Assembly (NCBI GenBank): GCA_047967505.1
Contig: CM106541.1
Direction: 5' to 3' (one strand)
DNA length: 64,000 nt
Source: Dipteris shenzhenensis
Lineage: Eukaryota > Polypodiophyta > Polypodiopsida > Gleicheniales
Shown: piece after piece, positions 35,029 to 45,004 of the stretch
Layout of the letters: each line of letters begins with the position of its first letter
Position numbering within the stretch: the first letter of the stretch is position 1
Position numbers and translations under genes: made by a program
The notes under the pieces: model-generated
Told to the model about the DNA's origin: nothing
What the model saw: the letters and a program-made list of their open reading frames with translations, nothing else
Database searches by the model: none

Positions 35029-35637
35029 ATGCCAAACCTATGTATCGATTCACCTCTTGCCAGATGGATCGTTATCGCCTTCCTTCGGTTTCTAAACTTC
35101 CCCGAAGAGCCTCCTCAAATCGCTTCCCGCTGCCTCTTGACGAGATGTCTTCAAGCCACAGCTGCGGCAGTAGCGTCATGTGTAGCCAGGGACACAGCTG
35201 CATCCTCGAGCAATTCCACAGGGAATGCCACCGAGCAATGCCAGTGCAGCAGCTCAGACAATGTAGATGAAAAATTGCAAGCCATGAATCTGGCGGGCTC
35301 AGCATCAACATCAACGCCAACGACAGAATGCCCGAACGAGGAGGAATCATCGAGCAGTCCGAATAAGGATAATCACACAGAGTGTGGAGAGAGCCAAGCG
35401 AGCTTATTAGTAAATTGTACGCCGAGCGAGCAATCAAACATCATGGCCTGTATGGATCCAACGCCGAGGGAGGAGCAATCAAACGGCTGTATGGATGAAA
35501 TGCTGCACGAAGAAAGCATATTACCGAGGGAGCAATCAAAAGGCAGTATGGATGAAATGGTGCAAGCAGAAAATATACCTTGTGGATTGCACGGACGAAA
35601 CCAGCAGCTTCTCAAATCTCGTGAATATTTGACATGA
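35029..35637 (+). CDS. Unrecognised Ser/Glu-rich open frame, 202 codons
   Basis: The frame starts ATG at 35029 and stops at 35635-35637. Its product has a basic-hydrophobic start (WIVIAFLRFLNF), a Ser/Thr/Cys-rich middle and a Glu-rich half with two imperfect repeats of PREEQSNGCMDEM / PREQSKGSMDEM. Composition resembles real plant coding sequence more than the surrounding repeats, and a CT-rich leader-like region precedes it. I recognise no family. It may be the first exon of a host gene, a captured fragment or a chance frame. No partner exon was found in 35640-36420. Confidence 0.35.
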   Translation: MPNLCIDSPLARWIVIAFLRFLNFPEEPPQIASRCLLTRCLQATAAAVASCVARDTAASSSNSTGNATEQCQCSSSDNVDEKLQAMNLAGSASTSTPTTECPNEEESSSSPNKDNHTECGESQASLLVNCTPSEQSNIMACMDPTPREEQSNGCMDEMLHEESILPREQSKGSMDEMVQAENIPCGLHGRNQQLLKSREYLT

Positions 35638-35639
35638 CA

Positions 35640-36431
35640 AGCAGCACATATCGATTCCGGACTGTGGATGCAGATTTTGAGAGGAGGATGAGGATGATGA
35701 ATTTCGGGAGCAGGCTAGGCAGAGGTGCGAGAGGCAATGGAGGCAGCCTGGGGATTCAGGATGTTGAATTTTGAGAGCATAATGACGATGCCGTGAGCTT
35801 GGATGATGAATTCGAGAGCCAATTTTAATTCATTGAAGGGGAGCATGGATGACGAAATTGAGATGTTGCTAGAAGTTGCGAGGGGAGGCCCCGAGCTACG
35901 TTGTCGTTGTATTAGAAACAGAGGCCGTGCGGATTTTGACCTTGGAGGGAGAGGAGGAGGTAAGGTCTGTTGATATTTTTAGGGTTCTTTTTTTTTATCA
36001 TAAAACATTGCCTAAACTAATAGTGGGCCTAGGCTTGGGATTTGAGCAATCATAGTGGCCACTAAAGGAAAATTCAAAATATTATTCTTCAAGCTATGTT
36101 GAAGAGTAATACGTGGACCCTCATCTTGAAAAATCTTTGACTTTGCCTTTTAAGAGGTGGATTACGGTAATCATCCAAATTCATTACCACTTCTTTACGC
36201 TTTCTCATCTAGTCATCGAGAACATTTGGACACCTCCTAGAAACTACTCCTCTCTTGGTAATACTCTTCTAGTTGTCTTTCTAGGAATTTTTCCGGCTTG
36301 TTGTTGCTCGTCTAAATGTTGATCCTCCTAGGTATTGGATCTCTACCTCCACCAACTTAATGGAACGGACTACTCAAAGCTCTCCAAGGCATAAACTATC
36401 CTTTTAATTATGGAAAAGTACCTATGGATAG
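35640..36431. other. Unassigned DNA left of LTR element
   Basis: The first 300 bases keep a coding-like purine-rich composition (GGAGGATGAGGATGATGAATT) that may continue the gene at 35029 after frame changes. The rest is AT-rich with no recognisable feature. GATAG at 36427-36431 is the left target duplication of the LTR element that follows. Confidence 0.4.
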
Positions 36432-36756
36432 TGAAAAAACATGTCTGCCTCAGGATCTATGGAGCACTCTAAGGTGGATGAAAATTATGTGGAAACATGA
36501 TGAAGAGAGTGCTCATGACATGTATCTCAAGTCAATTAGGTTCCAAGATAGATTAGCTTGGACTCATAAAAAGAATCTTGAGATAGTGCAAAGTGCTTTA
36601 TTGATATTACTTCAAATGAACCTCCCTTTTATAGGTGAGGGTACTTACATCCATTTGCTTGCTCACATGTGGGATATCTCCTCCATGCCATGTGGCAGCT
36701 TTCCCTCTGCTCATACCTTTGCTCTACAAGTGCTCATGGCACCACAACTCTCAATA
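36432..36756 (-). repeat. 3-prime LTR of the 36.4-39.2 kb element
   Basis: Direct repeat partner of 38856-39180. An open frame of about 110 codons crosses both LTR copies (PQDLWSTLRWMK) with few changes. It extends into differing flanks, so it is more likely fortuitous than a gene. The last bases are TCAATA, where the other copy has TCAACA. Confidence 0.9.
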
Positions 36757-36945
36757 CCTCCCCTTAGTGCCATAACCCTTTGGCTACTGCAAGGTGGTCA
36801 GATGTGAGTTACAAATCCATCACCTCCCCTTAGTGCATGCATTGCTACTTAAGGTGGTCAAGTGTGGTTTTTTTTTACATGTCAATACCTCCCCTGGGTG
36901 GTTTCATAGCTACTCTCAGGTGGTCAGGTTTGATTTACAAAATAT
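36757..36945 (-). repeat. Triplicated polypurine-tract region
   Basis: The plus strand reads CCTCCCCTTAGTGCC at 36757, CCTCCCCTTAGTGCA at about 36820 and CCTCCCCTGGGTGG at about 36889. Each is followed by TGGCTACTGCAAGGTGGTCA-like or GCTACT...AGGTGGTCA sequence. The unit adjoining the LTR would be the plus-strand primer for reverse transcription, so the tract has been copied twice inward. Confidence 0.6.
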
Positions 36946-38197
36946 ATAGGCAAGGTTGGAAAGGTTTTTTGTTTCTCAATACATTCCATTGATGTCACCT
37001 TTTGGCTCATGGCTTGATGAAGACTCGTTTGCTTCTTTGTTTGGTGTAGCTACCTGCATGATGCTTTGTTCTTCCATGTGCCTTGATGCTTTGTGTGTGG
37101 ATGCCATGTTTCGGGCTATGGTCATCTCATACACTTGTGCTTTCGGCTTGCTTTTTACATCGATGTTTGCATTCATGCTTTGCTTTTCCAATTGTTGCAA
37201 AGGTCTTACCAATCGATTTCTTTCAATATTGGCAGTGTCTAATTGCATACAATGATTTTGATCTAATAGGCGCGTAGAGCTTGGAAAGACAATCACTTTT
37301 CCTTTTTGGAGCGTGTGCAAATTCTTCCTGGATTGGAAGTTATGGCTTGTTGAAGCTTTTGTGAAGAGGAGGGGCCTTTGATGATGTGGCTTGGCTATTC
37401 ACATGCTGCTTGCAGGACTGTGCTTGGCAGGGGCTGTGTGCTTAGGTGGCCCTGTGTTGACTAAACCATTGACTTAACCCAGCTTGAAAAACTTGACTCG
37501 TGAGTTAACATAACCAGATGGACTCAACCAAGGTTATAGACACTCAACCATGGTTAGTTTTTATCTTGCCACGTGTCAGATTCAAAACCAGACTTAGACA
37601 AAGTAACCTAACTACCACTTGGAGTCAGACCTACAGCGATGGCGATGGCGGCATTCCGCTGTATTCCAAAGCAGACAAAGGAATTCTCTCGATCTGTGCA
37701 ATGGCGAGGTCTTCTAGAAGACGCAAAGCTTTTGGGGCTTGCGTGGCTGCTGGTTGCTGAGTGCGTAGACGATCAACTGACGCGCTGAGTGGCCTTAGTC
37801 GATCAACGATGTCAACCGGTGGAGGTGACGCTCTGGAGCTTGGCGTTGGCACTGAAGGCTAGAGAGGTCATGGCTGCAGCGTATGGAGTTGCGCTACAGA
37901 CAGATTCATTGGCGTCATTTAGCAAGGCAGCGTTAGTCGAGTCTGAGGTCTGCTATGAGACTCATTGATGCTGCTCATTGATAGGCTGAGATGCTTTTGG
38001 AGTTTGCATGGCTGGGATGGGCACCCTTGTTAGTTCACAGGCAGAGGAGCTTGGCGAGGTTGCTGCTGTAGAGCTGTGAGTACTGGTCGCCCTGGACGGC
38101 CAAAGGTGAAGAGACCGTGGGTGGTGCTTGTGCTGCAGATCCGAATGTGTTGTCGGGAGCTACCTTGTAAGAAGGCATTGTAGAGGCTGGCGTCGAG

Positions 38198-38386
38198 ATG
38201 ATACTTCAGTGCAAGGCGGCGATAATCTCCTACTGGAAAGCCTCCTCTCCCAACCGCTGCTCGTGGAATGGCATCGCCTGTGACTTCACCTCCGACCGTG
38301 TCCCTCCCCCCCAAGCAAAGCTTGCTGGCCACCTTGCTTCTTCCCTAGGCACTCTATCTGAGCTGCAAGCTATTGATAAGCAATAA
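38198..38386 (+). pseudogene. Captured LRR-receptor N-terminal fragment (antisense to element)
   Basis: The frame reads ISYWKASSPNRCSWNGIACD followed by DRV and LAGHLASSLGTLSELQAI. This is the pattern of the LRRNT_2 cap and first leucine-rich repeat of plant LRR receptor kinases and proteins: a W-K-A opening, a paired-Cys CSWNGIACD motif, then a repeat ending in L-G-T-L-S-E-L-Q. Only about 60 codons are present. It lies on the strand opposite to the host LTR element, so element transcripts would be antisense to the LRR family. Identification is by motif only, but the motif is specific. Confidence 0.7.
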
Positions 38387-38855
38387 AGAGAGCCCCGATA
38401 CAGTGTTGAAGAAGGTGATGGCTATTGTTGTTGAAGATATGGTGCTATGGGCTGCTTTGGCCATTGAAGGCTTTGTAGTATGCAGCCCGCCCTTGCCTTG
38501 CTTTGAGCTCTGTTGAGAGGTGGATATAGGACACTAGGCTATATTGTAGAGAATCGAAGGTATAGACTAGTCTCTTTCTCTCATAATGAAGTTGTATGTC
38601 TCTCTCTCAACTGAAGCTATCTCTCTCACATAAGAAATGCAATGAACGGAATTCTCAAATGCAATGGAAGGAAACAATGGACAGAACTTTTCTCTCTCTA
38701 GGGACGAAAATTTGTTTTCAATCTAAAACTAAAACTAACCTAGGAGAAAAACATGAGCTCCTAAGGCATGCCTACAACTAATCTAGGAATGGAAGCAATC
38801 CTAGTGAACTACTATTGAGCTGAACTAGGAGAGCTAAACCTATGCTCTGATACCA

Positions 38856-39180
38856 TGACAAAACATGTGTGCCTCAGGATCTATGGAGCACTCTAAGGTG
38901 GATGAAACCTATGTGGAAACATGATGAAGAGAGTGCTCATGACATGTATCTCAAGTCAATTAGGTTCCAAGATAGATTAGCTTGGACTCATAGAAAGAAT
39001 CTTGAAATAGTGCAAAGTGCTTTATTGATATTACTTCAAATGAACCTCCCTTTTATAGGTGAGGGTACTTACATCCATTTGCTTGCTCACATGTGGGATA
39101 TCTCCTCCATGCCATGTGGCAGCTTTCCCTTTGCTCATACCTTTGCTCTACAAGTGCTCATGGCACTACAACTCTCAACA
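38856..39180 (-). repeat. 5-prime LTR of the 36.4-39.2 kb element
   Basis: Starts TGACAAAACATG and ends CTCTCAACA on the plus strand. The primer site lies immediately to its left on the plus map. Being the 5-prime LTR on the minus strand, it should hold the promoter, but no clear TATA box was picked out. Confidence 0.9.
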
Positions 39181-39185
39181 GATAG

Positions 39186-39750
39186 ATGCCAAGTACAAAA
39201 TATTCAAGCTTCCTTGCCTTAATTGCATGTAGCCCAGAACAAAATTTTGCTATGATGGCTACGTGCACCTTAATAGGCCACTGAACCCACTATACTCTTG
39301 TTCAACTTCACCCAGTGGTGGTATTCACCATCTTGGCCTAATAAGATTCATGCACTCCATGAGTAGCTAATTCAGCATTCAATGAGTTCCTCAATTGAGA
39401 ATGCTTCTTAGACACCCCTTGTACTTAAAATCCCCTCATGCACAAAGCATAGGTGCTAGTGAGTGGAGTGGATAGGAGGATCCCCTCTAATGGAATTCGT
39501 TCTCTTGTGGTTGGTACAACCTTGCTATCTATAAAACCTAAGTGGGAGAGCCTCTAATGGACTTCCTTCTCTTGTGCTTGGTACAACCTTGCTATCTCTA
39601 AAATCTAGCTGAAGTCAATCTAAGGGTATTCAAACTTAACAAAGTGTCAAGGTTCGACTCGACAAAGTATCAAGGTTTGACTGAACAAAGGATCAAGGTT
39701 TAACCATTCTAGCCATCCATTGACTTCCCCCTTGTGATCAAGGGGTTTGT
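39186..39750. other. Unassigned DNA with short duplicated phrases
   Basis: Phrases such as TGGAATTCGTTCTCTTGTG / TGGACTTCCTTCTCTTGTG (39488 and 39557) and CAAGGTT-GACT-ACAAAG (39650-39700) are repeated. No coding similarity was seen. It may be the upstream part of the copia relic that follows. Confidence 0.4.
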
Positions 39751-39754
39751 ATTG

Positions 39755-40145
39755 ATGGAAGTTTTCAACTATAGTAAGACACTTGCTCCCATAGCTCAAA
39801 TGAAGGCAATACCAATGATAATTGCAATGGTATCTTATTCAAAGTGGTACATCTTCTAGATGGACATGAAATGAGAATTTTTAAATGGAGATATCAAGGA
39901 CATTTATATGAGAGAAGCCACCTAGATTTTGAATGTAGGGTGACCAAACGAGGAAAGTGTGCATAGTCTCAGAAACATTGTATGACTTGAAATAGGCCCC
40001 TTGAGCATCATACCAATGGATCTATGACTCCTTTGGAAGAATCATCTTGATATAGAGTGCATAAGATGTAAACATGAATCTTCATTCAAAGGGACCCAAG
40101 AAATAAATGATGATTTTATACATTGATGATTTGATCATAAAACAA
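39755..40145 (+). pseudogene. Ty1/copia reverse transcriptase relic
   Basis: Decayed translation shows TLAPIAQMKAIPMIIAM, then WYIF-MDMK-EFLNGDIKD-IYMREA. This matches the copia reverse-transcriptase blocks usually read as FAPVAKMxTIR, WxxxQMDVKxAFLNG and EVYM. The catalytic box survives as LYIDDLII near 40117-40140. Several stops and frame changes interrupt it. No LTRs could be assigned. Confidence 0.7.
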
Positions 40146-40394
40146 CCCATTAAAGGGATATTAGGTTCTTGACCATGATTACACCAGCTCACCATGTCAA
40201 TGATATTGATATCCATGTCACGGTAAAACCTAACCGTTCCAAAATTCTTGATCAAAACCCTCATCCTCATTCTCACAATGTATATCTCATAGAAATCAGA
40301 GTATCCAAACTATGCAAGTAATTAATGAACTATCACATGCAATGTAAAAATCTGATTATGTAGAAGATTAAAGAGAAACTTACATTAAAGTAGG

Positions 40395-40399
40395 GGTGG

Positions 40400-40437
<38 letters not shown>

Positions 40438-42083
40438 ATATATATATATATGAAATTCTTACCAACAAATAATACCTACACACAAACAAATGCAAGGTCA
40501 TGATGATGGTGGAAATAATTCATGCTTTAGAAAAAAGTTCTATCAAAATACCAAAATTTTTAGGGACTCATTCATAGATTCTGGAGATTGGCACTAGTGC
40601 CATTCTCCAAAAACCCACGAGGAGATTGGCATCACTGCCATTTCTCTATGTGGGTTTTGGGAGAATGTAACAGGTGCCAATATCCATAAACCCACATGGA
40701 GATCAGCACTAGTGCAATTGTACATAGGAAAGCTAGACTCATATGGAGAATGGCATCGGTGCCATTCTCCACAATCCTACATGGAGAATGGCAATGGTAC
40801 CATTCTCCCCCACTTCAGGGACATCTTTGTTGATCTTATGAAATTTTGCACAATCTCACATGTCTCCCCCACTTCAGGGACATCTTTGTTGATCTTATGA
40901 AATTCTGCCGCAATCCCACATGGAGAATGGTACTGGTGCCATTCTCCATAGGAAAGTCGGACTCACATGGAGAATGGCACCAGTGCCATTCTCCACAATC
41001 CCACATGGAGAATGGCACTGGTTCCATTCCCCATAGGAAAGCAAAACTCACATGGAGAATGGCACCATTGCCATTCTCCACAATCCCACATGGAGAATGG
41101 CACTCATTCCATTCTCCATAGGAAAGCCAAACTCACATGTAGAATGGCACTGGTGCCATTCTCCGCAATCCCACATGGAGAATGGGACTGGTGCCAGACT
41201 CACCACAATCCCACATGGAGAATGGCAGCGGTGCCATTCTCTCCTGCCACAATGACGTCTTTGTTGGTCTTATGAAATTCTTTGGTTGTAGTTTATTCAT
41301 AATTAACATCCTATAATTGTAATGAGAGGGGTTGGCTATCAGATGCGGTGACAAGGTCATGATGATGGTGGAAATCATTCATGCTTTAAAAAACGTTTTA
41401 TCAAATTACCAAAATTTTAGGGACTCATTCATGGATCTTGGAGATTGGCACCAATGCCATTCTCTAGAACCTACTAGGGGAATGGCATCAGTGCCATTTC
41501 TGTATGTGGGTTTGGGGAGATTGGCATTAGTTCCATTCTCTATAAACCCACATGGAGATCCGCACTAGTGCCAATGTACATAGGAAAGCCATACTCATAT
41601 GGAGAATGGCGCCAGTGCCATTCTCCACAATACCACATGGAGAATGGCAATGGTGCCATTGTCCCAAACTGCAAGGATGTCTTTGTTGGTCTTATGAAAT
41701 TTTGCACAATCCCACATGGAGAATGGCACTGGTGCCATTCTCCATAGGAAAGATAGACTCACATGGAAAATGGCACCAATGCCATCCTCCACAGTCCCAC
41801 ATGGAGAATGGCAGTGGTGCCATTCTTCCCCACTACAAGGACATCTTTGTTGGTCTTATGAAATTCTTTCACTCTGGCTTGTTCATAATTAATTTCTTTT
41901 AATCGCAATGAGAGGGGCAGATGCAGGGACAAGGTCATGATGATGGTGGAAAGAAGTCATGCTTTAGAGAATAATTTTAGGGAAATAATTAATAGTCTCA
42001 CAAAAGAATTATATAGACTCATGCATGGATTCTGGAGATTGGCACCAATGCCATTCTTCAATAACGCACTAGGGGGTTAGCAT
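40395..42083. repeat. GAATGGCAC palindrome array, second block (left part)
   Basis: A CT then TA microsatellite at 40401-40452 precedes a block of the same palindrome as at 27690-34590, here with spacers ACAATCCCACATGGAGAATGG-like and CATAGGAAAGCC. Longer units start with AAGGTCATGATGATGGTGG at about 40496, 41354, 41930 and, beyond the inserted LTR element, 44992. They also share GGACATCTTTGTTG-TCTTATGAAATTCT. The TR-GAG element at 42084 is inserted into this block. Confidence 0.85.
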
Positions 42084-42371
42084 TGTTGGTAAACTGAAAG
42101 GAAAGCAAAGAGTGGACACAAATTCAGAATACTTGCATTATAGAATGAAGAAGAGTGAGGTCCTTAAGTAGGCACCTCATACATGCTCACTGACATCACT
42201 GATGACTTTAGAGCTCCACAATCATCTCCTCAATCTGCTCCTAGATTCTCTCAATCATCCTATGTGGCTTTCCACCACCTAACTGTGCTTATGGGCACCT
42301 AACTGTGCCTCTAGCACTCACACATAGAAACCAAGGTGTGCATGAGGCATACACCTTGAGATATCCCAACA
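42084..42371 (-). repeat. 3-prime LTR of TR-GAG element
   Basis: 288-bp repeat, TG...CA bounded, paired with 44411-44698. The G-rich tract on the minus strand lies directly inside it. Confidence 0.92.
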
Positions 42372-42747
42372 TACCCCCCCTCAAGGGAATGCCTCAGGCT
42401 ACGTCAATGATACATCTAGTCTCACAGTTTCTCATGCCATCTCATGGTGGTCAAGGATAAATCTATGGCTAGGTTCTCATGCTAGCAAGGGTTCCCATGG
42501 ATGTAAGGTAAACAAAAGGGATACTAAAAGACCTTCCAATGGTTATCTCCCCTACATGTACATGCACACAATGTCTGCAGGAGGTACCATGGAGCAAAAA
42601 CACATACACATGGCCTACATCATATGGTGACCAGAAGTGTTTACAAAACACACAAAACACAATAGTTTATTTCATTCATTTTGGAGGACTATCCAGGCTA
42701 AGTACCTTGACTTAAAAAGAGAGATCTGGAGCATACATAGAGATGAT

Positions 42748-43662
42748 TTAAAATGTATAATCTTCAAAGGATGCCTCATCTTGTGGAGGCTCATCAACTG
42801 AAAGTAGATTTGCATTTTCTGTCTTTGCTTTGGCTCTGCTAAATTTCTCATGATGGTTGTTCTTGCCACAGTGTTTGCATGGATTAATTTTGAAGCAGTC
42901 TTTTGAAAGGTGATTTGTCTTCCCACAGTGATTGCAAGGGGTAAACTTGCCCTTCTGGACTTTTACAGCATAAACAGTGTCATTGCCTTTCCTGAGCTCC
43001 ATATGCCTTTCTTCTTCTTGGAGAGCAGAGATAATACCTTCAAGATTAGGATTAGGAAGATTTTTCAAAGTGGTAACTATATGATCATAATCTTCAGGCA
43101 TACTCTTAAGTAACACTGCCATAGCATCATCTGGAGTAATAGGAGAGTTGATAGAAGCTAATTGAGTCATAAGACTCTGCATGTAGTTGACATGAGCTGC
43201 CAAAGTAGTGCCACTAACCATCTTCAATTCAAAGAAAGAGATTTTAAGTGATAATTTAGAGATGTGAGAGCTAGCACCAAAAATCATGTCAAGCTTTTGC
43301 CAAGCTTCTGAAGGAGACTCTAAGTCAGAGATGTGGTGAATATAATCATCTCCTAAAGCAAGAGCAATGATACCACATGCTTTCTCCTCTCTAGCAGGAT
43401 CCCTTGCCAGGCATGTCGGAGTTGAGGATTCTCCAGCATTGGAGGCTATAGAAGAAGCGGTTGGAGTCGGTTTGACAAGTCCCCAGAGGTTCTCCCTCAT
43501 CAATGCAAATTTCACCTTCATCTGCCATGTGTGGAAGCCCTTTCCATTGAACTTCTCTAGATAACCCAGATATTGGGCAGTGTCTTTCTCTCTTACAAGG
43601 CAAAAAATAACTGAAAGGCTTCTAAAATATAAGCACTTGATGTAGCAAAAACTAGTGACCAA
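42748..43662 (-). CDS. gag: Ty1/copia-type Gag protein
   Basis: This 304-codon frame is uninterrupted, unusual in this window. After a hydrophobic, possibly non-native start it shows YLEKFNGKGFHTWQMKVKF and ENLWGLV, then a UBN2/copia Gag core (AWQKLDMIFG, LMTQLASI, LLKSMPEDYDHIVTTL). These are typical of the capsid domain. A zinc knuckle, CNHCGKTNHLSKDC, fits CX2CX4HX4C. A second, CKHCGKNNHHEKF, lacks its last Cys. The true start may be further in, near the KFNG block, or joined by splicing to an upstream exon; no better start is evident. The product would assemble particles and bind RNA, allowing packaging of this element. Length suits Gag alone without protease. Confidence 0.85.
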   Translation of the reverse strand: MVTSFCYIKCLYFRSLSVIFCLVREKDTAQYLGYLEKFNGKGFHTWQMKVKFALMRENLWGLVKPTPTASSIASNAGESSTPTCLARDPAREEKACGIIALALGDDYIHHISDLESPSEAWQKLDMIFGASSHISKLSLKISFFELKMVSGTTLAAHVNYMQSLMTQLASINSPITPDDAMAVLLKSMPEDYDHIVTTLKNLPNPNLEGIISALQEEERHMELRKGNDTVYAVKVQKGKFTPCNHCGKTNHLSKDCFKINPCKHCGKNNHHEKFSRAKAKTENANLLSVDEPPQDEASFEDYTF

Positions 43663-44398
43663 TATTCAATCAATGATGCTTTTTCTTACATGTTTCATAG
43701 AGGTGGCTTAAAATGAGAACTTTCCAATCAAAACCAGGTATAGCAATTCAAAGCACAACTGAAGCTACACTTGTACTGATGTTATTGAAAGTTTCAAAAA
43801 AACAGAAATGCTAGAATAGCAACTTATGTAGCATCATCTTCAAAAAGCTTGTCAAAACTGTGAAAACCAAAAGGCTGAACTTGGAGGGCTTGTAGCTTAC
43901 TCTTCAGAGCAAAGGAAAAGGGGTTTTTGAGGCAAAAGAGAGCTGATATACCACAGAAGGTCCTCTAGGAAGAAGAGGCACAAAAACGCGTCAGAACTCC
44001 ATAGCTTGCCCCTTCAAAGTCGACTGGTTTTTCACTGATTTCTCCTTGAATATGCAGCCATTGCTGCTTAGATTTCAGCACAGGATAGCCCAAAGCATGG
44101 AGAATCTACCCCTGAAAGGAATTAGAGGAAGATGAAGTATGCTGAGAGAAAATGCAGAAGCAAAAGTCGACGATCTTCGTGTAATGGTGACAAAACGAGG
44201 GCGTCTTTCTTCAATTCCTTTCAGCCATGGGTTCGCCCCTTTGAGGTAGATCTCCAGCAAGAAGGGCGTGGGAAATGGTTGAGAACCGGAGGAGAACAAG
44301 CTTAAGCAAACTTTGGGAAGAAGAGGAAGAGATGGTGAAGAAGAAGATGAAGAAGAAGATGATGAAGTGGCAGAAATGGGCTCAAGGGGAATCAAAGG
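43663..44398 (-). other. Leader of TR-GAG element
   Basis: Untranslated region between the primer site and gag on the minus strand. A TCTTCTTCTTC-type repeat at 44335-44365 creates a 123-codon Ser-rich frame that is not convincing as a gene. Confidence 0.6.
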
Positions 44399-44410
44399 GC
44401 TCTGATACCA

Positions 44411-44698
44411 TGTTGGTAAAGTGAAAGGAAAGCAAAGAGTGGACACAAACTCACAATACTTGCATTATAGAATGAAGAAGAGTGAGGTCCTTAAGTAGGC
44501 ACCTCATACATGCTCATTGACATCACTGATGACTTCAGAGCTCCAAAATCATCTCCTCAATCTGCTCCTAGATTCTCTCAATCATCCTATGTGGCTTTCC
44601 ACCACCTAATTGTGCTTATGGGCACCTAACTGTGCCTCTAGCACTCACACATAGAAACCAAGGTGTGCCTGAGGCATACACCTTGAGATATCCCAACA
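44411..44698 (-). repeat. 5-prime LTR of TR-GAG element
   Basis: 288-bp repeat paired with 42084-42371 at roughly 96-97% identity by eye. It is adjoined by the primer site at 44399-44410. The modest divergence indicates insertion that is recent compared with most other elements in the window. Confidence 0.92.
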
Positions 44699-44703
44699 AG
44701 CAT

Positions 44704-45000
44704 TAGTGCCATTTCTCTATGTGGGTTTGGGGAGAATGGCACTAGTGCCATTCTCCATAAACCCACATGGAGATTGGCACTAGTGCCAATGTCCATAGGA
44801 AAGCCAGAATCACATGGAAAACGGCACCAGTGACATTCTCCGCAATCCCACATTGAGAATGGCACTATTGCCATTCTTCCCCACTACAAGGACATCTTTG
44901 TTGGTCTTATGAAATTCTTTGGTTGTGGCTTGTTCATAATTTATTTACCTATAATCGTAATGACATGGGATGGCTATCAAATGCGGGGACAAGGTCATGA
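44704..45000. repeat. GAATGGCAC palindrome array, right remainder
   Basis: The array resumes directly after the TR-GAG target duplication with the same CCACATGG-type spacers and ends with the GACAAGGTCATGATGATGGTGG unit at about 44987. Coding similarity to the DUF7869-type gene begins immediately after. Confidence 0.85.
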
Positions 45001-45004
45001 TGAT

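Larger units (their letters stand above)
36432..39180 (-). mobile_element. Non-autonomous LTR retrotransposon, 2.75 kb, GATAG target duplication
   Basis: Two 325-bp direct repeats (36432-36756 and 38856-39180) are about 95-97% alike by eye and start TG; the right one ends CA and the left one TA. GATAG flanks both sides (36427-36431 and 39181-39185). On the minus strand the right repeat is the 5-prime LTR and is followed at once by TGGTATCAGAGC (38855-38844), the plant initiator-Met-tRNA primer site. A purine tract complementary to CCTCCCCTT lies at 36757-36765 beside the 3-prime LTR. No gag or pol is present. The interior carries a host-derived LRR fragment. Reverse transcriptase from another element must have mobilised it. 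Confidence 0.9.
42084..44698 (-). mobile_element. TR-GAG-type LTR retrotransposon, 2.6 kb, AGCAT target duplication
   Basis: LTRs of exactly 288 bp each (42084-42371 and 44411-44698) start TGTTGG and end CCAACA and differ at about ten positions. AGCAT flanks both ends (42079-42083 and 44699-44703). On the minus strand, TGGTATCAGAGC (44410-44399) adjoins the 5-prime LTR as primer site, and a run of Gs complementary to CCCCCCC (42374-42380) adjoins the 3-prime LTR as polypurine tract. The only gene is an intact copia-type gag. Short LTR elements with gag and no pol have been named TR-GAG elements in plants. It depends on another element for reverse transcriptase and integrase. Confidence 0.93.

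Noticed and set aside
36470-36807. A 127-codon frame (PQDLWSTLRWMK...) repeated at 38869-39222 as a duplicated gene
   Set aside because: The repeat is exactly bounded by LTR ends with a target duplication, so the frame lies in an LTR and is probably fortuitous.
44075-44446. 123-codon Ser-rich frame in the TR-GAG leader
   Set aside because: It overlaps the LTR and primer site, and its Ser run comes from a TCT repeat.
44878-44895. CCACTACAAGGACATC as a left end for the element finishing at 54040
   Set aside because: The same phrase occurs at about 41828 as part of the GAATGGCAC array spacer, it diverges after CACTACAAGG, and there is no TTC duplication.
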